Shown piece after piece: positions 1-6,108 of a DNA stretch of 9,638 nt (the first letter of the stretch is position 1; every line of letters starts with the position of its first letter). The position numbers and the translations under genes are program-made. The notes beneath the pieces were generated by a model, which saw nothing but the letters and a program-made list of their open reading frames with translations, did not search any database and was not told the origin of the DNA. The DNA is from UBA668 sp043721915 (GTDB lineage: Bacteria > Actinomycetota > Acidimicrobiia > Acidimicrobiales > Ilumatobacteraceae), in the NCBI GenBank assembly GCA_043721915.1, contig JAYSPV010000116.1, positions 1-9,638 on the forward strand. Direction: 5' to 3'.

Positions 1-1
1 C

Positions 2-172
2 CCGATGTGCGGGCACCACAACCGGTGGAAATCCCGCGGCTACCGCACCTACCGCGACCCCCACGGCCACTGGCACCACTACCGCCCAGACGGCACCGAG
101 ATCGGCTGGCGCGCCGCCACGACCGTCGTCGACCCGCTCGACGTCGAGCACCCTCACCACCTCGTCGGCTGA
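2..172 (+). CDS. C-terminal tail of an HNH endonuclease, DUF222/13E12 type (5' end outside window)
   Basis: The frame is open from the window edge to TGA at 170-172 and gives 56 residues. It reads a CGHHNRWKSRGYR motif followed by a GHWHHYRPDGTEIG motif. This His/Arg/Trp-rich ending is typical of the actinobacterial DUF222 proteins with a C-terminal HNH nuclease domain (13E12 repeat family), where the Cys and His residues belong to the HNH zinc/metal site. Only the tail is visible, so catalytic competence cannot be judged. Such genes are often multicopy and lie in accessory DNA, which suits the RHS and transposase remnants that follow. The identification rests on motif recall, not on an alignment. 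Confidence 0.75.
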   Translation, partial: PMCGHHNRWKSRGYRTYRDPHGHWHHYRPDGTEIGWRAATTVVDPLDVEHPHHLVG

Positions 173-181
173 CGCATCTGT

Positions 182-1543
182 GTGCGCTCTGAATTTTTAG
201 GCACCCAGCGGCACAGCGGGCTTGCCGGGCTGGTGCCCGCAGGAGACCCCTGTCTGTCAGGGCGGGTGTTGACCAACACAGTCGACGGAACACTGGCCTG
301 GTCGTACACCTACGACGGTGTCGGCCGCCTGTCGCGTGCTGTCGGTTCGGGTCACGACTACCAGTACGGGTACGCGTCGTCGGGCGGTTGTGGGGCGAAC
401 ACAGGCGCGGGGTTGAACTCGAACCGGACAAGCCTGATCGATAACGGTGTCACGCTCGCGACGTCGTGTTACGACAACGCGGATCGGCTGACATCGACGA
501 CGCAGTCCGGGTACGTTGGCGGGATCTTGTACGACGCCCGCGGGAACACCACCGGTATCGCCGGCCAAACGTTGAGCTACGACTACGCGGACCGCCACAC
601 CGGTACCACGATCAGCGGCACCACAGTCACCTACACCCGTGATGCTGCGGATCGGATCGTGGCACGCACCGACAACGGTGTCACCCACCGATTCGCGTAC
701 ACCGGTGCCGGCGACTCATCGAGCTACACACTCACCACCGCGAACATCGTGGTCGATCACACGATCAGCCTGCCCGGCGGGGTCACCGCGAACCTGGCGG
801 CAGGTGTGTGGTCATACCCGAACATCCACGGCGACATCACCGCAGCCGCAAACGCGACCGGGGTGAAGCAAGGTTCGACCGTGTTCTACGACCCGTTCGG
901 CAGCATGATCGCCGGGGCAATCCCCGACAACCAAGCTGGCAGCTTCGACAACGGATGGGTCGGCCAACACGACAAACGGTTGGAACACGCCAGCGGTCTG
1001 CGACCAACGATCCAAATGGGCGCCCGCCCCTACGACCCCGCACTCGGCCGCTTCCAAGAACTCGACCCCATCGAGGGCGGGAATGCCAATGATTACACCT
1101 ACCCCCTCGACCCTGTGAATCAGGACGACCTTACGGGTCTGAAGCGTCGGGGCGGGCTGATCTGTGATGGGATTCAGGCGGTATCAATCGTGCCGTCGGC
1201 GCCATCAAAGTCTGTATCGGGGGCAGGTTCTCTCACGTATTCGGTGATTGGTTGGGTAAGAAAGGGGAGTCATTCGGTTAAGGCAATCACTCTTGGGGTG
1301 AGGCTAAACCCTATCGGTGTGCTCTTCACGATTCTGGACCTGTTGGCGTGCAGGGGAGTCCGTTTTGGCTCAGGCGATCCAATCAACATTAGTAAGCAGA
1401 CGACGTCGAACGGCACGGTTGTCTACAAAAGTTCGCAGTCGCCGACGCAACCGTATATGAACGCGTGCTGTGTTCCACTCGCTCCCGATGAGGCAACGCG
1501 TCAAAGGCAGATCGCTGCCTGTCCGGATACTCCGAAGCCGTGA
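182..1543 (+). CDS. RHS/YD-repeat protein, 5'-truncated, with RHS-associated core and an unrecognised C-terminal tip
   Basis: The 453-residue product has YD-type repeats at about residues 41-52 (YTYDGVGRL), 97-104, 117-125, 132-140 and 151-163. An RHS-associated core follows at about 280-319 (YDPALGRF, then ELDPIEGG, ending DPVNQDDLTG). Full RHS proteins usually exceed 1000 residues and carry a signal peptide or N-terminal domain. Neither is present, and the GTG at 182 has no Shine-Dalgarno sequence and lies 9 bp after the HNH stop in the same frame. This is therefore probably a displaced 3' fragment. Residues 320-453 form a tip of polymorphic-toxin type with a hydrophobic stretch (about 370-390) and five cysteines. 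I recognise no nuclease, deaminase or other toxin motif in it. GC falls from 73% (1021-1080) to 47-52% in sampled 60-base blocks of the tip, as expected for a separately acquired cassette. Expression is uncertain. Confidence 0.7.
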   Translation: MRSEFLGTQRHSGLAGLVPAGDPCLSGRVLTNTVDGTLAWSYTYDGVGRLSRAVGSGHDYQYGYASSGGCGANTGAGLNSNRTSLIDNGVTLATSCYDNADRLTSTTQSGYVGGILYDARGNTTGIAGQTLSYDYADRHTGTTISGTTVTYTRDAADRIVARTDNGVTHRFAYTGAGDSSSYTLTTANIVVDHTISLPGGVTANLAAGVWSYPNIHGDITAAANATGVKQGSTVFYDPFGSMIAGAIPDNQAGSFDNGWVGQHDKRLEHASGLRPTIQMGARPYDPALGRFQELDPIEGGNANDYTYPLDPVNQDDLTGLKRRGGLICDGIQAVSIVPSAPSKSVSGAGSLTYSVIGWVRKGSHSVKAITLGVRLNPIGVLFTILDLLACRGVRFGSGDPINISKQTTSNGTVVYKSSQSPTQPYMNACCVPLAPDEATRQRQIAACPDTPKP

Positions 1544-1776
1544 ACGACTCTGAATCTGCAAACGGTGCACGTAGGTTGTCATTTTTTCGATGGCTTTGGG
1601 ACGAGGCGGGTTGGGGACCGAACAACGTCCACCTTGTGATGGCGACCTTCTGCACCTTTGGCGCAATCGAATATCTCTCAATTCCGATAGCGCTCTTGAG
1701 CGTTGGCGTCTGGATCTGGCTGTTTCGTAGATTCGGCCGGGCACGCAAGTCTTTCGACTCTGCTTCGCAGTTGTAG
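1540..1776 (+). CDS. Small two-helix membrane protein, candidate immunity partner of the RHS tip
   Basis: This 78-residue ORF starts with GTG at 1540, overlapping the RHS stop in a GTGA junction, so translation is probably coupled. Residues about 30-46 and 48-64 are hydrophobic and separated by a Pro, which predicts a helical hairpin in the membrane. A basic tail (RRFGRARK) follows and suggests a cytoplasmic C-terminus. The N-terminus is polar with a Trp-rich stretch. I do not recognise a family. Being the first ORF after an RHS variable tip is the usual place for an immunity gene, and membrane immunity proteins are known for toxins that act on membranes or in the periplasm. The role is inferred from position only. 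GC (about 57% in the 1681-1740 block) is below that of the core genes. Confidence 0.5.
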   Translation: MNDSESANGARRLSFFRWLWDEAGWGPNNVHLVMATFCTFGAIEYLSIPIALLSVGVWIWLFRRFGRARKSFDSASQL

Positions 1777-1795
1777 GGCGACAGGTTCGTTGAGG

Positions 1796-1951
1796 ATGGA
1801 CGGCCTGTTTGGCGACGGGTTGGATGAGGACGGCGGTTCAACCACTACCATCACCACCGGGCACAACAACAAGTCCCCATACCAACCCGGACCTGACGCA
1901 AAAGACCGGCCGATTTACAGTTCCAACGGTCGGTGCACGCTTCCGGTCTGA
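1796..1951 (+). CDS. Doubtful 51-residue ORF, Asp/Gly/Thr-rich
   Basis: An ATG at 1796 opens a 51-residue frame ending at TGA 1949-1951. It begins MDGLFGDGLDEDGG and continues through a Thr-rich stretch to a polar tail with Pro and Tyr. The frame is open further upstream, to GTG 1703, but that part overlaps the preceding gene. No family is recognised and no well-spaced ribosome binding site is seen; the GAGG before the ATG is too close. It may be a remnant of a second RHS tip or simply non-coding. Its 3' end overlaps the left arm of the inverted repeat at 1918-1935. Confidence 0.15.
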   Translation: MDGLFGDGLDEDGGSTTTITTGHNNKSPYQPGPDAKDRPIYSSNGRCTLPV

Positions 1952-2399
1952 TGGCCATGTGAAGGGCAATGATGACCGGTGCTGAGTACCACCACCGACC
2001 GTTGGAACTGGCCGTCCCAGTTCGGTTGTCCGACGTAGAGCAGGACGCGGACGCGGTAGTGGCGGAACTTGCGCGTCCCGAAAGCGACTCGCTTGACGCG
2101 TTTGATCAGGTTGTTGAGCGCTTCCCTGGTCCGTTGCTGACACGGGCGGTGGGCCCGGCGACGATCTGGTTGCGCCAGCGGCGCAGCGTCCCGGTCAGAG
2201 AACGAACCTCGATCGGCATCTCCACATCGACCATGTCATCGATGAGCTCGTCCAAGAACGCGGTCGCGGCAGCAGGATCAACGATGGTGTAGAGCTGGCG
2301 AACGGTCTCCTCCGCGTGCCAGGTCATCCGCAGCTCGCCACGCAGATCACCGGCTTCGAGCAGCCCCATCAGCTTGGCCTCACCGCGTTCGCCTAGCTA
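1915..2399 (-). pseudogene. ISL3-family transposase C-terminal remnant, frameshifted
   Basis: Read on the minus strand from 2399, the frame gives GERGEAKLMGLLEAGD, then GELRMTWHAEETVRQLYTI, then VRSLTGTLRRWRNQI and ARVSNGP. These are hallmarks of the C-terminal half of ISL3-type transposases (DDE_Tnp_ISL3). After NGP (about 2123-2119) the frame runs into a stop at 2106. A shift of one base restores the expected continuation EALNNLIKRVKR, FGTRKFRHYRVRVLLY and GQPNWD. One base has therefore been lost just after the NGP codons. The restored frame then continues about 30 unrelated codons to TAA at 1917-1915. The N-terminal half is missing, and upstream of 2399 the frame is closed by a stop. The element cannot make an active transposase. 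Confidence 0.7.
1918..2010. repeat. Perfect 18-bp inverted repeat enclosing a 57-bp spacer
   Basis: CAGTTCCAACGGTCGGTG at 1918-1935 is the exact reverse complement of 1993-2010. The match ends on both sides. Inside it, CCGGTC (1943-1948) pairs with GACCGG (1974-1979), and ATGGCCAT at 1951-1958 is a palindrome. The right arm lies just after the NWD codons where ISL3-type transposases normally end, so this may be a transposon end that was copied in inverted orientation, or a small non-autonomous element. No obvious target-site duplication flanks it. A folded RNA or DNA hairpin is possible on either strand. Confidence 0.65.
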
Positions 2400-2512
2400 G
2401 CAACATCGAGCTCGGCCAACACCTGCGCCGCGAACGCCGCCGAATACGTTCTCGGCACCGGGCACACCTCCGGATCAGGCCGCGACATCACATCAACAGT
2501 AGTAGTGGACAT
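2393..2512 (-). pseudogene. Short IS3-orfA-like transposase N-terminus, broken
   Basis: A 39-residue minus-strand frame starts at ATG 2512-2510 with a good Shine-Dalgarno sequence (AGAAGGA about 3 bases upstream) and stops at TAG 2395-2393. Its second half, PRTYSAAFAAQVLAELD, resembles the start of the helix-turn-helix domain of IS3-type OrfA proteins (HTH_Tnp_1), which normally continues for another 60 or more residues. Here it runs straight into the ISL3-like remnant in a different frame. The likely history is a deletion or recombination joining the 5' end of one insertion sequence to the 3' half of another. The family call is tentative because so few residues remain. Confidence 0.45.
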
Positions 2513-2582
2513 TCGTCCTTCTCATCTCTCGCCGCCCTACTCACAGCAACTGTCTGTCACTCAGCTACCGGCAACCACCACT

Positions 2583-2957
2583 ATGACAGAGAGGGCTCCG
2601 GGCGTTGAGCTGGCCGACGCGTTGAGGGACATGCCGCTCGAAGCCGTCTCGTCTACTGCGGCGATCAATCGGCAGACCACGTGGTTCATCAGTGGTGAGT
2701 TGAACGGCGACGTCTGCGACGTGCTCACCTACTCTGTCAGACCCTTTCGGCAAGATGTCGGAATGTCCCACTTCGTCATCTCCTGCGACACTTGCATCAT
2801 GAGCGGCACCGCTGCATGTGCCGATTGTGTGGTCACCCACCTCCTCTCGCCGGCACGGCGCGAGCGGCTCGAGTTCGATGCGGCGGAGATGAAGGCGGTG
2901 CGCCTGCTCGCTGCGGCCGGTTTGGTGCCTACGCTGCGGCATCGTGAGGCCTGCTGA
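2583..2957 (+). CDS. Small four-cysteine protein upstream of and overlapping queG
   Basis: From ATG 2583 the product has 124 residues. Cysteines 68, 71, 79 and 82 form a CX2C-X7-CX2C array (CDTC ... CADC), which could bind zinc or an iron-sulfur cluster. A helical segment ends in AAGLVPTLRH. As I recall, short actinobacterial proteins with this CxxC...CADCVVT pattern and a 'GLVP.LRH' ending are common and of unknown function. Those proteins are often shorter, so ATG 2763 (64 residues) is an alternative start. Against that, the first 60 codons have high GC at third positions, which looks like coding. The gene overlaps the queG start by 14 bp, so the two are probably co-expressed. A longer frame back to GTG 2505 overlaps the transposon remnant and is unlikely to be used. 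Confidence 0.65.
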   Translation: MTERAPGVELADALRDMPLEAVSSTAAINRQTTWFISGELNGDVCDVLTYSVRPFRQDVGMSHFVISCDTCIMSGTAACADCVVTHLLSPARRERLEFDAAEMKAVRLLAAAGLVPTLRHREAC

Positions 2958-4062
2958 TCCGCCCCCGGTCACCGACGACCGGTACGTCGCCGAGTTGGCG
3001 GCGTTGACCACTCCGTTCGGTATCAGTCACACCGGCGTCGCCTCGGCAGAGGTGCTCGGTCGTGCGCACGGCGCGATCGAACAACGCCTCGCTGACGACC
3101 TCGTCAACGGCATGCAGTTCACCTTCAGGAACCCGGCTCGGTCCACTGACCCGCAGCGGGCGGTGCCCGGTGCCCGTACCGTCTTCGTGGCCGCTCGCCC
3201 GTACCTGGTCGACGAGCCCGAGGCCCCGCATGGGCCGGTCGCGCGTGTCGCCCGATACGCCTGGGCCGACCACTACGAGCCGCTGCGTGAGGGCCTGTGG
3301 GCCGTCGCCCGTCGTCTTCGGGCCGACGGTTTCAAGGCGGTGCCGTATGCCGACGACAACAGCATCGTCGATCGCGAGATCGCCCATCGGGCGGGGTTGG
3401 GATGGTTCGGGAAGAACGCGAATCTGTTGCTGCCGGGTGCGGGCAGTTGGTTCGTGCTCGGCTGCGTCGTCACCACTGCGCCCCTGCCCACTGCTGCGGC
3501 TCCCGTCACCGACGGCTGCGGCGCCTGTGTTCGATGCATCGACGCCTGCCCCACCGGGGCGATCGTCGCCCCCGGTGTGATCGATGCCCGACGGTGCCTG
3601 GCGTGGGTGCTGCAGAAGCCGGGGATCATCCCCAGTGACTTGCGAGCCGAGACCGGCGACCGTCTGTACGGCTGTGACGACTGCCAGACGGCATGCCCGC
3701 CCACGGTGCGCCTCGGGCATCGGTTCACCGCCCCACCGACATCGCAGGCTCCGCAGGCATGGGTCTCGGTGCTGCCCCTGCTGGTGGCCGACGACGAAGA
3801 ACTGCTCGCGACCTGGGGGCAGTGGTACCTGGCCGATCGCGATCCGCGCTGGGTGCGCCGCAACGCGCTCGTCGTACTGGGCAACGTCGGTGATGGTGCG
3901 GATGCTGCCGTGCGGGCGGTGCTCGCCGACTACCTTGCCGATGACGACCCGATGCTGCGCGTCCACGCCGTGTGGGCCGCCCGGCAGCTGGGCGTCCAGG
4001 ATCTGATGCCTACCACCGACCCTCACCCTGATGTCCTCGCCGAGATCAAGGCTGCGCGATGA
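2944..4062 (+). CDS. queG: QueG-like tRNA epoxyqueuosine(34) reductase
   Basis: QueG reduces epoxyqueuosine at tRNA position 34 to queuosine, using cobalamin and two [4Fe-4S] clusters in the cytoplasm. The 372-residue product has the full layout. An N-terminal cobalamin-binding domain contains the ARYAWADHY motif (about 103-111) and the DDNSIVDREIAHRAGLGWFG block (137-156), which should hold the catalytic Asp. Ferredoxin-type cysteines follow at 192, 195, 198 and 202 (CGACVRCIDACP), 218 (RRCLAW), and 244, 247 and 251 (YGCDDCQTACP). A HEAT-like helical C-terminus spans about 270-370. All eight cluster cysteines are present. The start is GTG 2944, 14 bp inside the preceding gene; it is consistent with family length, but no clear Shine-Dalgarno sequence is visible. 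No other queuosine gene (tgt, queA) is in the window, so an alternative substrate cannot be excluded. The stop overlaps the next ATG. Confidence 0.9.
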   Translation: MRPADPPPVTDDRYVAELAALTTPFGISHTGVASAEVLGRAHGAIEQRLADDLVNGMQFTFRNPARSTDPQRAVPGARTVFVAARPYLVDEPEAPHGPVARVARYAWADHYEPLREGLWAVARRLRADGFKAVPYADDNSIVDREIAHRAGLGWFGKNANLLLPGAGSWFVLGCVVTTAPLPTAAAPVTDGCGACVRCIDACPTGAIVAPGVIDARRCLAWVLQKPGIIPSDLRAETGDRLYGCDDCQTACPPTVRLGHRFTAPPTSQAPQAWVSVLPLLVADDEELLATWGQWYLADRDPRWVRRNALVVLGNVGDGADAAVRAVLADYLADDDPMLRVHAVWAARQLGVQDLMPTTDPHPDVLAEIKAAR

Positions 4063-5183
4063 AGCACCTCTTGGTCACCAACGACTTCCCGCCCAAGATC
4101 GGTGGCATCCAGTCTCTGCTGTGGGAGTGGTGGCGCAGGCTCCCTCCCTCGTCGTTCGCCGTGCTCACCAGCCCTTACGAAGGCGCGGCTGCCTTCGATG
4201 CCGCCCAGGCGTTTCACATCGAACGCACCCGCGAACCTGTGCTCCTACCGCATCCGTGGATGGTGCAGCGGATCAACGCAATGGCTCGAGAGGTCGGCGC
4301 CGATCTGGTCGTGCTCGACCCTGCGCTGCCGTTGGGGCTCGTCGGGCCGTCACTCGACTTGCCCTACGACCTCGTGTTGCACGGTGCCGAGGTCACTGTG
4401 CCGGGCCGGCTCCCGCTGAGCAAGCAGACGCTCGGGTACGTGTTGCGCCGGGCGCGTCACATCGTCGCCGCTGGCGGCTATCCGGCTGCCGAGGCCGAAC
4501 ACGCTGCCGGCCGCAAGCTACCGATCACCGTGGTGCCGCCGGGCGTCGATACCGACCGCTTTCACCCACTCACTGATGGCGAACGGCGCCAGGCGCGCGC
4601 CGACCTCGGGATTCCGCTCGACGCGGAGCTGGTGGTGTCCGTCAGCAGGCTGGTGCCTCGCAAAGGCTTCGACACGGCCATCCGGGCCGTCGCCCTGCTG
4701 GCGAAGTCTCGGCCGAAGCTACGCCTGGCGATCAGCGGTGGTGGACGCGACGAGCAGCGCCTGCAACGCCTCGCGGCGACGCTCGGCGCGCCGGTGATCT
4801 TCCTCGGGCGGGTCAGCAACGAGGATCTCCCGCGCCTGTACGGCTGCGCCGACGCGTATGCGATGTTGTGCCGCAATCGCTGGGGAGGGCTCGAACAGGA
4901 GGGGTTCGGGATCGTCTTCCTCGAGGCGGCGGCGTGCGGGGTGCCCCAGGTTGCCGGCGATTCCGGGGGCGCAGCCGAAGCTGTGGAGGACGGTGTCACT
5001 GGGCTGGTGGTGCGCCGGCCCGACGATCCGCGGGAAGTGGCCACGGCGATCGAACGGCTGCTCGACGATGTCGACGCGTCCGCACAGATGGGTGTGGCAG
5101 GTCGCGAGCGAGCCATTCGCGAGTTCTCCTACGACGTCTTGGCCCGGCGGCTGGGGGTGTCGCTGGATGCGCTGGCAGAATGA
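4059..5183 (+). CDS. pimB: GT4 glycosyltransferase, PimB'-like alpha-mannosyltransferase
   Basis: PimB' uses GDP-mannose to add the second mannose to phosphatidylinositol monomannoside at the cytoplasmic face of the membrane, an early step toward PIMs and lipomannan. The 374-residue product is a GT-B enzyme of normal length. The N-terminus LLVTNDFPPKIGGIQS (4-19) closely matches remembered Corynebacterium PimB'. HGAEV (108-112) supplies the acceptor-side His. SRLVPRKG (196-203) supplies the donor-phosphate Arg and Lys. EQEGFGIVFLEAAACGVP (279-296) holds the EX7E motif. The usual RTRGGG loop reads RNRWGG here. ATG 4059 overlaps the queG stop by 4 bp. The GT4 family is certain. The exact acceptor is inferred, and a related mannosyltransferase such as MgtA or another lipid acceptor is possible. 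Confidence 0.8.
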   Translation: MKHLLVTNDFPPKIGGIQSLLWEWWRRLPPSSFAVLTSPYEGAAAFDAAQAFHIERTREPVLLPHPWMVQRINAMAREVGADLVVLDPALPLGLVGPSLDLPYDLVLHGAEVTVPGRLPLSKQTLGYVLRRARHIVAAGGYPAAEAEHAAGRKLPITVVPPGVDTDRFHPLTDGERRQARADLGIPLDAELVVSVSRLVPRKGFDTAIRAVALLAKSRPKLRLAISGGGRDEQRLQRLAATLGAPVIFLGRVSNEDLPRLYGCADAYAMLCRNRWGGLEQEGFGIVFLEAAACGVPQVAGDSGGAAEAVEDGVTGLVVRRPDDPREVATAIERLLDDVDASAQMGVAGRERAIREFSYDVLARRLGVSLDALAE

Positions 5184-5187
5184 CGCC

Positions 5188-5664
5188 GTGACTTCTCGTA
5201 CCGTTCGAGCCGATCTCGTCGGCACTGCGCTGTTCCTCGCCGCGCTCGCCGTCGCCATACCGCTGCGCGCGCAGCGCTCGGGGCAGTTGATCATCGCCGT
5301 CGTCTCTCTCGTCCTGTTCGCGACCGGCATCGCCACCTCGTTGTGGGCCTACACGACTGCGCTGGAGCGTTCACGCAACGAAGAAGTTGGCGTTGCCAAC
5401 CTGTTCCTGCTCACCGGCACGACCGCCCCCTCCTCGGTCAGGCGGTCGATGTCTGCGGCGCTTGCCGTTCAGGTGGCGGCCGCGATCGCGGGCGCCAGCG
5501 TCGGTGTGGCCGGGCTGCAGGAAGGCCAGCTCAACGCGCTTGCCTTTGGTGTGCTGGTGCCGATGTTCGGCATTGGCATGAATGGCACCTGGGCCGCGTT
5601 GTACGGTTCGTATGGGCCACGCGTCACAGTGGCGGCGAAAACCTCCAAGCGCAAGATCGGGTAG
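5188..5664 (+). CDS. Four-helix integral membrane protein of unknown function
   Basis: The GTG at 5188, 4 bp after the mannosyltransferase stop, gives 158 residues. Four hydrophobic segments are predicted at about 10-26, 34-57, 88-108 and 117-139. A polar loop lies between helices 2 and 3 (ERSRNEEVG, then a Thr/Pro-rich stretch), and the tail is basic (KTSKRKIG). The longer open frame back to 4858 lies inside the glycosyltransferase gene and is an artefact of high GC. No ribosome binding site is visible, so expression probably depends on read-through from the upstream gene. I recognise no family. The position between a PimB'-like enzyme and an SRPBCC protein suggests an envelope role, but this is only context. 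Confidence 0.75.
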   Translation: MTSRTVRADLVGTALFLAALAVAIPLRAQRSGQLIIAVVSLVLFATGIATSLWAYTTALERSRNEEVGVANLFLLTGTTAPSSVRRSMSAALAVQVAAAIAGASVGVAGLQEGQLNALAFGVLVPMFGIGMNGTWAALYGSYGPRVTVAAKTSKRKIG

Positions 5665-5673
5665 AACACCTCC

Positions 5674-6108
5674 ATGGCTGAAACGGCGTCCCAGACCATC
5701 AACATCGCAGCGGAGCCCGAGGGCGTCTGGTCCATCGCGGTCGACTTCGAGCGCTACCCCGAGTGGGCGAAGGACGTGAAGGACGTGATCGTGCGCGTCC
5801 GTGACGCCGACGGCCGCCCGATCGAGGTCGAGTACCGCGCCTCGGCGCTCGGGCGCAGCACCCACTACACGCTGGCCTACGACTATTCGCAGGCGCCGAA
5901 CGTGCTCTCCTGGCGGATGCTGCGCGGCGACATCATGCGTACGATCGACGGCGCCTATCACTTCGCGCCCACTGGCGACGGTGGTACCGAAGTCCGTTAC
6001 GACCTTGCGATCGAGCTGGTCGTGCCGCTGCCGGGCTTCGTCAAGCGGCGTGCGGAAGTTCGCATCCTCAACACCGTGCGCGAGCTGAAGACCCGCGCCG
6101 AAGTATGA
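5674..6108 (+). CDS. SRPBCC/START-like ligand-binding protein (polyketide cyclase/Coq10 type)
   Basis: The 144-residue product has the single-domain SRPBCC helix-grip layout: a first strand QTINIAAEPEGVWSI (7-21), the hallmark DFERYPEWA (24-32), alternating beta strands, and a long C-terminal helix (VKRRAEVRILNTVRELKTR). It resembles, from memory, mycobacterial Rv2185c, which also lies close to pimB (Rv2188c). Such proteins bind lipids or other hydrophobic ligands, and catalysis is not implied. ATG 5674 lies 9 bp after the preceding stop. The bases before it read ACCTCC, which is the anti-Shine-Dalgarno sense, so initiation must be coupled or leaderless. The stop overlaps the next ATG. Confidence 0.85.
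   Translation: MAETASQTINIAAEPEGVWSIAVDFERYPEWAKDVKDVIVRVRDADGRPIEVEYRASALGRSTHYTLAYDYSQAPNVLSWRMLRGDIMRTIDGAYHFAPTGDGGTEVRYDLAIELVVPLPGFVKRRAEVRILNTVRELKTRAEV

Noticed and set aside
1838..2143. Minus-strand frame of 101 codons over the transposase 3' end
   Set aside because: It is out of frame with the recognisable transposase motifs on the same strand and shows no family features.
2929..4026. Long minus-strand open frame of 365 codons opposite queG
   Set aside because: It is antisense to a gene with all QueG motifs. Its translation is Arg/Gly/Asp-rich with no domain, as expected for the shadow of a high-GC gene.
4858..5187. N-terminal extension of the four-helix membrane protein
   Set aside because: It lies wholly inside the mannosyltransferase gene in another frame; the membrane protein sequence begins sensibly at GTG 5188.
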